The position numbers were made by a program, and so were the translations under genes. 64,000 nt of DNA, from contig CAZFCE010000010.1 in NCBI GenBank assembly GCA_964517605.1, forward strand, positions 1 to 64,000. The letters are read 5' to 3'. Of the stretch, positions 32,904 to 41,471 are shown piece after piece (position 1 is the first letter of the stretch; each line of letters starts with the position of its first letter). Source of the DNA: J095 sp964517605. GTDB lineage: Bacteria > Chloroflexota > Anaerolineae > 4572-78 > J111. The notes beneath the pieces were generated by a model. That model made no database searches and was not told the DNA's origin. It saw only the letters and a list, made by a program, of their open reading frames with translations.

Positions 32904-34061
32904 TTAGCTTTGGCCCTCGGCGATTTGCTCAAACCGGCGCTGCCATTCGGCCACGGCCAGTGCCCGCGCCTGCACGTCCTCTTCGATGATTTGCAGAACT
33001 AAACTGATTTGGTCTTCCAGTACGCCGTGAACTTTGGTAAATTGTTCCAGCCGTTTTTGCAGGGCGTCCAGCCCGCGCTGAAAATCAGAAAACTGGGGTT
33101 GAAACTCCATGCTTTGCTTTTGCCAGCGCTGCTCAAAATCGGCGCGGAATTTCTCAATTTCGGCCCGCTGGCGGTCTTCGGTGAGGCGCTGCAACTCGCC
33201 AAAGCGGTGCTGGTCGCGTTGGAGCCGCTCCTGAAAATCCTGCAACGACGATAGCGCCCGCTTGTTGAGCTGGTAAAACTCGGTGTATTTTTCCATTGAG
33301 GCTTCAATTTCGCGGATGCGGCGCTCGGCGCCTTCGGCCTGGGCCGTCCAATCCTTAATGCGGCGTTCGCGCTGGGCCAGTTGAAAGTCCATGTGCTCGC
33401 GGTATTTGCGGATTTCCTCGCGGATGGTATCCAGCGCCACCTCGTATTTGGCAAATTGCGGCACTTGCTGGCTAACCACCTGCACGCGGGCGGCGTTGGA
33501 TTCTATTTTTTTGTGCAGTTCGGGTAGTTCGGCCTGCAATTCGGTGATTTTGCGGGCGTCAACCCGGCGCTGCTCCTCGAACAGCTTCACCGGGCTGGTG
33601 CGATCTTCCAGCGAACGGCTGAGTTTATCTAACTGAACCTGGTATTTAACCACGTCCTGGCTAAGCCGGCCAAACTCGGTGCGCATCAGCGCAATTTGCT
33701 CATCAAACCGGGCTGTTTTCTCCACGTCGCGGCGAATATCGTTGATGGCGCGGGCGTGGCTTTCTAATTGCTGGAGCGCCGGCCCCATCGGCTGGTTGAG
33801 CGTTGGTTCCGGGCGGGTGTAGCGCCGCTCAAAAAATTGCACCATTTCATCTCTAAGGTGCGTTAATTTCTGGTCAATCAACGCGGCGTTTTCCAGTTGG
33901 GCGTTGGCTTGGGCCAACGCGCCCTCAAGTTGCTGAACCCGGCGAGCCTGCTCTTGCCCGGCGTACTCCTGGGCTTCAACTTTTTGTTGAAGCCGGGCAA
34001 TGGTGGCCTGCGCCTCTTGAATTTTCTGTTCCAGATAATCAAAGCGGGATTGGTCGTCCAT
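32904..34061 (-). CDS. Coiled-coil protein of unknown function
   Basis: 385 residues, almost wholly predicted alpha-helical coiled coil, rich in Gln, Glu and Arg (for example IQEAQATIARLQQKVEAQ). There is no signal peptide, membrane segment or enzymatic motif. A Shine-Dalgarno (AAGGAG) lies somewhat far from the ATG, with GCGGAG closer. It has its own promoter and is immediately followed by selB without spacing, an unusual partner. It could be a structural or cell-division-type scaffold; this cannot be decided from sequence. Confidence 0.8.
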   Translation of the reverse strand: MDDQSRFDYLEQKIQEAQATIARLQQKVEAQEYAGQEQARRVQQLEGALAQANAQLENAALIDQKLTHLRDEMVQFFERRYTRPEPTLNQPMGPALQQLESHARAINDIRRDVEKTARFDEQIALMRTEFGRLSQDVVKYQVQLDKLSRSLEDRTSPVKLFEEQRRVDARKITELQAELPELHKKIESNAARVQVVSQQVPQFAKYEVALDTIREEIRKYREHMDFQLAQRERRIKDWTAQAEGAERRIREIEASMEKYTEFYQLNKRALSSLQDFQERLQRDQHRFGELQRLTEDRQRAEIEKFRADFEQRWQKQSMEFQPQFSDFQRGLDALQKRLEQFTKVHGVLEDQISLVLQIIEEDVQARALAVAEWQRRFEQIAEGQS

Positions 34062-34107
34062 CTCCGCGTGGTCTCCTTGCTGCTAAATAGGGAATAAACA
34101 TCAAAAT

Positions 34108-34136
34108 ATTGTAACATGAACCAGAAGCGACCGCAA
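34108..34136 (-). promoter_or_regulatory. Promoter of the coiled-coil/selB transcript
   Basis: Read on the minus strand: TTGCGG (34136-34131), 17-bp spacer, TACAAT (34113-34108). It is divergent from the Nudix promoter at 34159. Confidence 0.6.
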
Positions 34137-34158
34137 AAGGCTTGCAAAACCGAACGGT

Positions 34159-34186
34159 TTGCCAGTTCAAAATTTTGGGGTAAGAT
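34159..34186 (+). promoter_or_regulatory. Promoter of a probably leaderless Nudix mRNA
   Basis: TTGCCA at 34159-34164, 16-bp spacer, TAAGAT at 34181-34186. The ATG begins 7 nt after the -10 box and has no Shine-Dalgarno. Confidence 0.6.
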
Positions 34187-34192
34187 AACCCA

Positions 34193-34636
34193 ATGCCTAA
34201 AGAATATCCTACCGTGCCGCGTGTGGCAGCCGGCGCGGTCGTCATCCATCAAAATAAAGTGTTGCTGGTTTTACGCGGACAGCCGCCGTCGCGCGATATG
34301 TGGGCTATTCCGGGTGGCCGCGTGGAACTGGGCGAAACTCTGGCCGCCGCCGCCGAGCGCGAAGTGCTGGAAGAAACCGGGCTACAGGTGCAGGCCGGTG
34401 AGGTGATTTACACCTTTGATTCAATCCATCACGACGACGCGGGCCGGGTATTGTATCACTATGTAATTTTGGACGTGCTGGCCCGCCCGCTTAACCCCGA
34501 CCAGCCGCTTTGCCCCGCCGATGACGTGCTTGATGCCCGCTGGTTTACCCTGGCCGAGGTCAACTCGCCCGATTTTCCGGTGGTAACCGCCACCCGCACT
34601 CTGTTGAATTCCCTCATGAAGGACCCGCATGACTGA
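34193..34636 (+). CDS. Nudix hydrolase
   Basis: 147 residues with a complete Nudix box, GGRVELGETLAAAAEREV followed by LEETGL. It hydrolyses nucleoside diphosphate-linked substrates; the PRVAAGAVVIHQNKVLLVLRGQPPSRDMWAIPGG layout is like ADP-ribose pyrophosphatase or MutT relatives. The start codon follows a -10 box by 7 nt, suggesting leaderless translation. The 3' end overlaps the DUF2344 gene by 8 bases. Confidence 0.93.
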   Translation: MPKEYPTVPRVAAGAVVIHQNKVLLVLRGQPPSRDMWAIPGGRVELGETLAAAAEREVLEETGLQVQAGEVIYTFDSIHHDDAGRVLYHYVILDVLARPLNPDQPLCPADDVLDARWFTLAEVNSPDFPVVTATRTLLNSLMKDPHD

Positions 34637-35342
34637 CCCCAACCAACCCGCTAAATACCGGCTGCGGCTGGTGTTTGCTAAAAAAAAGCAGATCAAATAC
34701 ATTTCGCATCTGGATTTGGCGCTGGCCTGGGAACGGGCGCTGCGCCGGGCGCAGTTGCCGCTGGCCTACTCGCAGGGCTTTAATCCCCGGCCCAAAATAC
34801 AGTTTGCCAGCGGCTTGCCGTTGGGCAGCACCGGCAGCGCCGAAATTTTGGATGTAATCATCACTCAGCCGGTTACGCCCGATGAGGCGCAGCGCCGGAT
34901 TATTCCCAAACTGCCGCCGGGCCTGAGTTTGCAGGCCGTGGTTGAAGTGCCGCTCAAAGCGCCCACGCTGCAACATCAACTGGCCCAGGCCGAATACCGG
35001 GTAACGGTAGAAACCGATTTGCCCGCCGCCGAACTGACGCAACGGATTGACAATTTACTGTCCGCCGAAACCGTGGCGCAATCCCGCCGCCGCATGAAAC
35101 GCGACGAAACGTTCGATTTGCGCCCGTGGCTGCATCAACTTCAACTGGAATCGCTGGTCAATGGCGATGCCGTGCTGCGCATGCGTATTACCGCCGGGCA
35201 ACACGGTAATTTGCGCCCGGAACAGGTGCTTACGGCGCTGGGGCTGGGTGATAACTGGGCCGATTTTGAGCGCACCCGGCTGATTTTTGCCGATGAACTG
35301 GCTGTCACTAACGAGGAGAACTCCGATGAAGTACAACTTTGA
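34629..35342 (+). CDS. DUF2344 / TIGR03936-type radical SAM-linked protein
   Basis: 237 residues. The start YRLRLVFAKKKQIKYISHLDLALAWERALRRA and YSQGFNPRPKIQFASGLPLG are the signature of this family. Members are usually fused to or next to a B12-binding radical SAM protein (TIGR03960), often near rng/rpl genes. No such partner is in the window, so this is an orphan copy. The start overlaps the Nudix gene and the stop overlaps the next gene's start region, so the three genes are translationally coupled. Confidence 0.9.
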   Translation: MTDPNQPAKYRLRLVFAKKKQIKYISHLDLALAWERALRRAQLPLAYSQGFNPRPKIQFASGLPLGSTGSAEILDVIITQPVTPDEAQRRIIPKLPPGLSLQAVVEVPLKAPTLQHQLAQAEYRVTVETDLPAAELTQRIDNLLSAETVAQSRRRMKRDETFDLRPWLHQLQLESLVNGDAVLRMRITAGQHGNLRPEQVLTALGLGDNWADFERTRLIFADELAVTNEENSDEVQL

Positions 35343-36495
35343 TGAGATTATTGACCGCCGCCACAGCGACAGCGGTAAATGGGCTGTCTACGGGGCCGAT
35401 GTGTTGCCGTTGTGGGTAGCCGATATGGATTTTGTTTCGCCGCAGCCGGTGCTGGACGCGCTGCACGAGCGCATTAACCACGGCGTGTTTGGCTACGGCA
35501 ACCATCCCCAGCGCCTGGCCGAAACCATTTGCAACCGGATGGAACGGCTCTACCGGTGGGCCATTACCCCGGAGGACGTAATTTTTTTGCCGGGGCTGGT
35601 GAGCGGCGTTAATGTGGTGTGCCGGGCCACCGGCCAACCCGGTGACAGCGTGCTGGTGCAAACACCGGTGTACCCGCCGTTTCTCACCGCGCCCGGCAAT
35701 CACGGTATGCAGTTAGAAACAGCCCCGCTCGCGCTGATAACTCAGGGGAAAACCATCAACTATGAAATAGATTTTGATGTGTTTGAGGCGGCCATCAAGC
35801 CCAACACCCGGCTGTTTATTTTGTGCCATCCGCACAACCCTATTGGGCGCGGTTACACTCAGGCCGAACTGCTCGGCATGGCCGAAATTTGCGCCCGCCA
35901 CAACGTCGTCATCTGCTCCGATGAAATCCACAGCGACCTGCTGCTGGGCGATACGCGGCATATTCCACCGGCCACGTTATCGCCGGAGATTGCGGCCAAT
36001 TGCATTACGCTGCTGGCTCCCAGCAAAACGTATAACGTGCCGGGGTTGGGGTGCAGTATTGCCATTGTGCAAAACAAAGAATTGCGCCAGCGCGTTACCA
36101 GAGCCGCCGCCGGCATTGTGCCGCACGTTAACATTTTGGGCTACGTGGCGGCGCAGGCCGCCTACGACCACGGGCAGGAATGGCTGGAGCAAATACTGGC
36201 TTACCTTACCGCCAACCGCGATTTTTTGGTAAACTTTGTGACCGGCCAGTTGCCCGGCATAAAAACCACCGTTCCCACCGCCACTTACCTGGCCTGGCTA
36301 GATTGCCGGGAGGCCAACTTTAAAGACGGCCCGTTCCGCTTCTTTTTAAAGCAGGCGCAAGTGGCCATGAATAACGGCATTGATTTTGGCCCCGGCGGCG
36401 AGGGGTTTGTGCGGCTTAATTTTGGTTGCCCCCGCGAACTGCTGGCGCAGGCGTTACAACAAATGCAAACGGCGCTGGTTCAGGCCGTTGAATAA
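35326..36495 (+). CDS. MalY/PatB-type PLP-dependent C-S lyase (aminotransferase fold)
   Basis: The ATG at 35326 (GAGGAGAACTCCG upstream) gives 389 residues. It is a fold-type I PLP enzyme: YNFDEIIDRRHSDSGKWAVYG at the start, HPHNPIGR, SDEIHSDLLL, and the Schiff-base Lys K234 in APSKTYNVPGL. These match cystathionine beta-lyase MalY/PatB, which cleaves cystathionine or cysteine conjugates. It overlaps the DUF2344 gene by 17 bases. Convergent with the histidine kinase gene, with 2 bases between stop codons. Confidence 0.92.
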   Translation: MKYNFDEIIDRRHSDSGKWAVYGADVLPLWVADMDFVSPQPVLDALHERINHGVFGYGNHPQRLAETICNRMERLYRWAITPEDVIFLPGLVSGVNVVCRATGQPGDSVLVQTPVYPPFLTAPGNHGMQLETAPLALITQGKTINYEIDFDVFEAAIKPNTRLFILCHPHNPIGRGYTQAELLGMAEICARHNVVICSDEIHSDLLLGDTRHIPPATLSPEIAANCITLLAPSKTYNVPGLGCSIAIVQNKELRQRVTRAAAGIVPHVNILGYVAAQAAYDHGQEWLEQILAYLTANRDFLVNFVTGQLPGIKTTVPTATYLAWLDCREANFKDGPFRFFLKQAQVAMNNGIDFGPGGEGFVRLNFGCPRELLAQALQQMQTALVQAVE

Positions 36496-36497
36496 GA

Positions 36498-38156
36498 TTA
36501 TTTGTTGTAGCCAATTTCAAGCGGAAACTCAACCACAATCACGGCTCCGTGTTCGTTATGCAGCGAAATTTTGCCCTCTAAACTGTTTTGCACAATGTGT
36601 TTAATCAGCTCAAAGCCCAGGTTGTAATGGCCCGGCTCCAGCGCCAGCACCTTGGCCGGAAAGCCCGGCCCGTTATCCTTTAGTTCAAAATGAGCGGTTT
36701 GGTTGTGGGTTGAAACCGTCGCCTCGATAGAAAACATGCCCGTTCCCTGGGGAACAGCGTGTTTTACCGCGTTGGTAATCAACTCATTGATAACTAACGC
36801 CAAATCGTGGGCCTGGCTGGCCGTAACCCAAATATCTGCCGGCGTTACCCGCACCGAAACCAGCCGTTCCGGGGCCAAAACCTGCAAGGTGGTGTCAATT
36901 ACTTTTGTTACCAAATCGCTAAAGGGCAGCGGCGTCCAGTTTGAGGTTGACAGCAAATTGTGCACCGTGGCCAGCCCGTGAATGTAGCTCATCACATCTT
37001 CGGTGATGGTTTGCGCTCCAACGGCGTTATCGGCGTTTAGCCGGTGACGTTTAAGGTGCAAAATACTGCTGATAACGGCCAGGTTGTTTTTTATCCGGTG
37101 GTTCACCTCGCGCAGCAACATAGACTTGGCCTCAACGTTGCGGCGGGAATCTTCAAACAGGCGGGCGTTTTCAATGGCCATGCCCGCCGCCTCGGCCAGC
37201 GATTCCAGCAAAACCTGATCGGCGGGGGAGAAACGCTGGGGTGTTGTGTCCACCACCTGAATTACCCCAATCACGGTTTCGCGGCCCCGTAACGGCACGC
37301 TGATAATAGAGCGTATTTCAATGCCCAAAAGCTCATCAATTTTTTTGTAGTGTTTGGGGTCGGCGCGGGTATCGGCCACCACCATACTCTGTCCGCTTTG
37401 AGCCACCTGGCCCACCACGCCTTGCCCCAATGCCAGCCGCCAGCCGAACATTACCGCGGTGTGCGCTTCGGTGGTGCGGTAACACACTACCTCGTTGGTG
37501 GCCGGGTCCACCAGCCACACCGAAAAGGCAAACACCGCCATAACGCGGTGTAGTTCATCCAGAATGGTCGAAAGCACCTGATCCAGTTCCAGTGTGGAAT
37601 AAAAAGCCTGGCTGGCGCGATTGACCACTTCCAGGTCGCGGTTTTGTTGGCGCAGGTCGGCTTCAACCTGTTTTTGCTGGGCAACTTCCTGGCGGAGTTG
37701 CTGGTTAACCAGCGCCAAATCAATAAGCTGCGGGCCAACCGGCAGGTGGGCGGATTCGGCTGGAGGGTTGAGCGGGGGCTTTTCGGCGGGTTGGTTAAAG
37801 TAGCCCAGCGCCAGGTAGCCTAACACCAGGGCAACCCGGCTTTGGAGCAGGTTAACCGGCAAATCGCGCTGAAAATAAGCCGCGAACACCGCCTGAGAGC
37901 AAGTCAAAACCTCCGGCTGCCGGTTGCCCAACTGGCTCAGTTCGGCCCCAATTTGCTGCATCTGCCCGGCGTCAAACGTTTCCTGACTCACCAGATTAAG
38001 TATTTGCCCGGTTAAACGCACCAAATGGGCGTACAACTCCAGGGAATGGTCGGGATCGCTGCCGGGGCCGGCCACAACCCGGCACCAATCCGCCGCGATT
38101 TCCAGCAGATATTTTGTTAGATTTTGTTGCAACTGCAATTTCTCTTCTGAATCCAT
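36498..38156 (-). CDS. GAF-domain sensor histidine kinase (HisKA_2 type)
   Basis: 552 residues without membrane segments, so cytosolic. An N-terminal helical region (1-120) and coiled coil (about 145-180) precede a GAF domain (about 185-335). The phosphoacceptor segment is LREVNHRIKNNLAVISSIL, of the HisKA_2/HWE-like type. The ATPase has the N box ELITNAVKHA and G1 ELKDNGPGFP; its end is LGFELIKHIVQNSLEGKI. This type often signals to stand-alone receivers. No response regulator is adjacent; the REC-GAF-cyclase at 21135 is one possible target. Only a weak Shine-Dalgarno is present. Confidence 0.92.
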   Translation of the reverse strand: MDSEEKLQLQQNLTKYLLEIAADWCRVVAGPGSDPDHSLELYAHLVRLTGQILNLVSQETFDAGQMQQIGAELSQLGNRQPEVLTCSQAVFAAYFQRDLPVNLLQSRVALVLGYLALGYFNQPAEKPPLNPPAESAHLPVGPQLIDLALVNQQLRQEVAQQKQVEADLRQQNRDLEVVNRASQAFYSTLELDQVLSTILDELHRVMAVFAFSVWLVDPATNEVVCYRTTEAHTAVMFGWRLALGQGVVGQVAQSGQSMVVADTRADPKHYKKIDELLGIEIRSIISVPLRGRETVIGVIQVVDTTPQRFSPADQVLLESLAEAAGMAIENARLFEDSRRNVEAKSMLLREVNHRIKNNLAVISSILHLKRHRLNADNAVGAQTITEDVMSYIHGLATVHNLLSTSNWTPLPFSDLVTKVIDTTLQVLAPERLVSVRVTPADIWVTASQAHDLALVINELITNAVKHAVPQGTGMFSIEATVSTHNQTAHFELKDNGPGFPAKVLALEPGHYNLGFELIKHIVQNSLEGKISLHNEHGAVIVVEFPLEIGYNK

Positions 38157-38200
38157 TTAACCAACCTGGCCTTACAAAAGTCAAACTAAATTTTGTAAAA

Positions 38201-38305
38201 ATGTGTTGGGGGGGGAGCGCCCGGTGCAGAATTTGCCTCCACCACTTGCGTCGGGTTGCGCCATTTGGCAAACCTACGCTTAACCAACGATTCAATCGTT
38301 GGTTA
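38201..38305. other. Intergenic segment with G8 run and 10-bp hairpin
   Basis: Upstream of the histidine kinase lie a run of eight G near 38208-38215 and the hairpin TAACCAACGA-TTCAA-TCGTTGGTTA at 38281-38305. The run may be prone to slippage or sequencing error. The hairpin could be an operator or a weak terminator. No gene is seen in 38157-38388. Confidence 0.5.
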
Positions 38306-38343
38306 GTTGCTGGTTTTAAAACAGGGATTTTTGGGGTTAATTA

Positions 38344-38352
38344 TGCTACAAT
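38344..38352 (+). promoter_or_regulatory. Extended -10 promoter of the small ORF
   Basis: TGC followed by TACAAT (38347-38352) is an exact extended -10 element. There is no good -35 box. The small ORF begins 37 nt downstream. Confidence 0.45.
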
Positions 38353-38388
38353 TAGGCGGTAAATCCAAGAAACTGTAACTACTTTATT

Positions 38389-38568
38389 ATGGTTAATAAC
38401 CCTAATCACAACCCAACCACATGGCAATCCATGCTCTGGCGGCTGCTCCTGACAATTTTGCTGTTAACGCTGCTGTTTGAGTCCAGCCTGTCAATGTTTA
38501 ACTCCGTAGCCAGCCATCCCAACATGCAGGTTTTGCCCAACATTCCGTATCAAACTGTTGGTAAATAA
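38389..38568 (+). CDS. Small membrane protein resembling the FtsH N-terminus
   Basis: A 59-codon ORF with one hydrophobic helix (about residues 17-30; LWRLLLTILLLTLLF) between a polar N-terminus (MVNNPNHNPTTWQSM) and a short tail ending LPNIPYQTVGK. The layout resembles the first 60 residues of FtsH proteases, where a membrane helix leads to a segment like IPYSxF, but translation stops there and no AAA or peptidase sequence follows. It may be a decayed ftsH fragment or a genuine small protein. An extended -10 promoter is upstream; no clear Shine-Dalgarno. Confidence 0.4.
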   Translation: MVNNPNHNPTTWQSMLWRLLLTILLLTLLFESSLSMFNSVASHPNMQVLPNIPYQTVGK

Positions 38569-38633
38569 CGCAGGTTGGTTTTGCCCGCCCATTATTCACC
38601 CCGTCAGCATTCGCTGAAATTTTTGATTTCAGG

Positions 38634-38639
38634 TATCAT
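38634..38639 (+). promoter_or_regulatory. Possible -10 box for leaderless GH3 mRNA
   Basis: TATCAT ends 7 nt before the ATG at 38646. The best -35 candidate is TTCGCT with an 18-bp spacer, which is weak. No Shine-Dalgarno precedes the start, the same geometry as at 29848 and 34193. Confidence 0.35.
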
Positions 38640-38645
38640 GCGATT

Positions 38646-41471
38646 ATGCAAGTTTTGAAACGTTTTTGCCTGATCGCTATATTTGTTTGCCTGTTGGCGG
38701 CGTTGCCAACTCAGGCGGCCCGCGCCCAAAAACCAACCCCTACCACGGATACCGTGGCCGAAATGATGAGCCGCATGTCCGTGGAAGACAAGGTGGGGCA
38801 GCTTTTTTTGGTGCCGTTTGCCAACTCAAACGCCAACCCCGGTTCTGAGGTGTGGCAGCTAATCACCGAGTACCGGGTGGGCGGCATCATTTTATTAACC
38901 GCCAACAGCAACTTTAATAACGATGAGTCCGCTCCCCGCCAGGTGGCCGAGCTATCCAACATGCTCAAAACCACTGCCTTTAACACCAATGGCCTGCCGT
39001 TGTTTGTGGCCATTGATCACGAAGGCGACGGCTACCCCTACACCCGGCTAACGCGGGGCGTTACTCCTATTCCCAGCCAAATGGCCATTGGCGCTACCTG
39101 GGATACCGCCAAAGCCGAAGCCATTGGCCAGGTGGTGGGCCAGGAGCTTTCGGCTATGGGCATTAACCTGCTGCTGGGGCCAAACCTGGATGTGCTGCAC
39201 GATCCCCGCCCCACCGGGCGCGGCGATATTGGCATCCGCGTGTTTGGCGGTGACCCCTACTGGGTGGGGCAAATGGGCCGGGCCTACATTCGCGGGTTGC
39301 ACCAGGGCAGCAACGGCCAACTGGCGGCGGTGGCCAAGCATTTTCCCGGCCACGGCGGCAGCGACCGCCTGCCCGATAACGAAGTTGCCACGGTTGACAA
39401 ATCGCTGCAAGAGTTGCGCCGGATTGAACTGCCGCCCTTTTTTGAAGCCACCGCCCAAAAAGAAGACGATCCGCTGGGCGTGACCGATGCGCTCATGTCC
39501 AGCCACATCCGCTACCGGGGCTTTCAGGGCGATATCCGGCAGTTTACCGCGCCCATCAGCTTTGATGCCGAAGGCATGTCAACCCTGCTCACCCTGCCCG
39601 AAATTCAGCCGTGGCGGCAGGATGGCGGCGTGATTGTCAGCGATGCGCTGGGCGTGCCGGCGGTGCGCAAACATTTTGACCCCACTTTGCAGGAGTTTCC
39701 ACACCGGCGCATTGCCAAAGAAGCCTTTTTGGCCGGCAACGACATCCTCAGCCTGGTTCAGTTTGACCTGAAATCCATCTGGAGTGACCAATTTGCCAAC
39801 ATCAAAGACACTATCTTCTTCTTTCGCACCGAATACATCAACAACCCCACCTTTGCCGCCCGCGTAGATGAAGCCGTGGAGCGCATTCTGCGGCTCAAAC
39901 TCAAGCTGTATCCCACCCTCAACCTCGATGCGCTCAACCGCGACCCCGGCCAGGCGTTGGGCGTGGCTTCGCAACAGCGGCCCGTGGTCAACGAAATTGC
40001 CCAAAAAAGCCTGACTTTGCTCTACCCGTCGGCGGCGCGGCTGCCCGAACCGCCCCGCCCCGGCGACAAACTGCTCATCATCAATGATTCTCGCTTTGCG
40101 CGAGAATGCTTTCGGGATGATTGCGACCCGGCGGAGTTGTTCATCCCCCGGAACACGTTGCAGGATGTTATTCTGCGGCTGTACGGCCCCGGCGCGTCCG
40201 GCCAAATTCAGCCCGAAAACATCAGCACCATCACTTTTTCCGAGTTGAAGCAGGCGCTTGGGGGCGCAATTTTGTCTCTCAGCGATGCGCCGCCCGGCGA
40301 TGGAAAAGTGGAAGAAAACAAGGCGGTGCAATTATCGGTGGATGAGGTTAAAACCCGCATCAAAGATGCCGACTGGCTGATTTTTGCCCCGCTGGATTTG
40401 AACATCAGCCGCTACCCGGATTCGGATGCGCTCAAACTTTTTTTGAGCCAGGAAAGCGGCACCGTGCGCGACAAGAAAATTGTGGTGCTGGCTTTTAACG
40501 CGCCCTATTACCTTGACACCACCGAAGTAACCAAGTTGACCGCCTATTACGGCGTGTACAGCAAAACTCAGCCCCACATCGAGGCCGCGGTTCGGGCTTT
40601 GTTTGGCGAAGCCAACTTAAAAGGCGCTTCGCCGGTATCGGTTGAAGGCATTGGCTACGAACTGGTTGATGTGCTGGCTCCCAACCCCGAACAGGATTTA
40701 ACCGTAGAACTGGTAAAAACCAGCCCCGACACCGGTTTGGCTCCGGTAGTAATAACCGCAACCACCGGCATTATTTTGGATTACAACGGCAACCCGGTAC
40801 CCGATGACACGCCGGTGCAATTTAGGGCCATGCACAATGGCCGCGAAATTACTTCGGCTACCGCCGATACCCAGCAAGGGCGGGCGCAGGCTACATTCAC
40901 CGTGTCGGAGCCGGGTCAAATTGATGTCTTTGCCGGCGTAGGCACCGCCGAGTCCAAAAAACCGGTGAGCGTTACCGTTATTGGCCAACCAACGCCCACG
41001 CCGCCACCGGTTACTTCGGCCCCGACGTCTGCGCCAACCCATACGCCCAGCCCCACGCCAACTACTGTTTTAACGGCTACCATCACAACCAATCCAACTA
41101 CCGCTGTTTCTACGCCTGTAACCACGGCTCCAGAAACACCACCGCTCACCGTCTCGAATCCGGCTCACGTCCGCCGCATGGATGGGGTTGACCTGGCGCT
41201 AACTCTGGCGGCTATATTTTTGGCGGGAATGTTGGGCTTCAGCTTGAAACAACAGTATCGCCAGCCGTTAAACCGGCGAGTAAAACTGGGGTTGTGGGTT
41301 TTAATTGGGGGCTTGCTGGCTTACGTGTTGTATGGCATTGGCTGGCTACGGCCCGAAGCGTGGCTGTTGGCCGCGCCCACGCTCACCATCGAACGGCTAA
41401 CCGTGACCGTTTTGGCTTTTGGGTTTGGGCTGGCGGCGCTGGAATTAAGCAGTTGGACAAACCGCCGCTAA
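38646..41471 (+). CDS. Glycoside hydrolase family 3 protein (NagZ-like beta-N-acetylhexosaminidase) with Ig-like and membrane-anchor regions
   Basis: 941 residues with a signal peptide (RFCLIAIFVCLLAALPTQAARA). The GH3 barrel (about 35-420) has KHFPGHGGSDRLPDNE, with the His of the NagZ-type acid/base motif, TDALMSSHIRYRG, and VSDALGV carrying the nucleophile Asp. A second alpha/beta domain follows, then an Ig-like segment (about 690-775), a Thr/Pro-rich linker, and two or three C-terminal membrane helices. It is thus a membrane-tethered extracytoplasmic enzyme, likely acting on cell wall or chitin-type glycans. Its stop overlaps that of the convergent kinase gene. Confidence 0.9.
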   Translation: MQVLKRFCLIAIFVCLLAALPTQAARAQKPTPTTDTVAEMMSRMSVEDKVGQLFLVPFANSNANPGSEVWQLITEYRVGGIILLTANSNFNNDESAPRQVAELSNMLKTTAFNTNGLPLFVAIDHEGDGYPYTRLTRGVTPIPSQMAIGATWDTAKAEAIGQVVGQELSAMGINLLLGPNLDVLHDPRPTGRGDIGIRVFGGDPYWVGQMGRAYIRGLHQGSNGQLAAVAKHFPGHGGSDRLPDNEVATVDKSLQELRRIELPPFFEATAQKEDDPLGVTDALMSSHIRYRGFQGDIRQFTAPISFDAEGMSTLLTLPEIQPWRQDGGVIVSDALGVPAVRKHFDPTLQEFPHRRIAKEAFLAGNDILSLVQFDLKSIWSDQFANIKDTIFFFRTEYINNPTFAARVDEAVERILRLKLKLYPTLNLDALNRDPGQALGVASQQRPVVNEIAQKSLTLLYPSAARLPEPPRPGDKLLIINDSRFARECFRDDCDPAELFIPRNTLQDVILRLYGPGASGQIQPENISTITFSELKQALGGAILSLSDAPPGDGKVEENKAVQLSVDEVKTRIKDADWLIFAPLDLNISRYPDSDALKLFLSQESGTVRDKKIVVLAFNAPYYLDTTEVTKLTAYYGVYSKTQPHIEAAVRALFGEANLKGASPVSVEGIGYELVDVLAPNPEQDLTVELVKTSPDTGLAPVVITATTGIILDYNGNPVPDDTPVQFRAMHNGREITSATADTQQGRAQATFTVSEPGQIDVFAGVGTAESKKPVSVTVIGQPTPTPPPVTSAPTSAPTHTPSPTPTTVLTATITTNPTTAVSTPVTTAPETPPLTVSNPAHVRRMDGVDLALTLAAIFLAGMLGFSLKQQYRQPLNRRVKLGLWVLIGGLLAYVLYGIGWLRPEAWLLAAPTLTIERLTVTVLAFGFGLAALELSSWTNRR

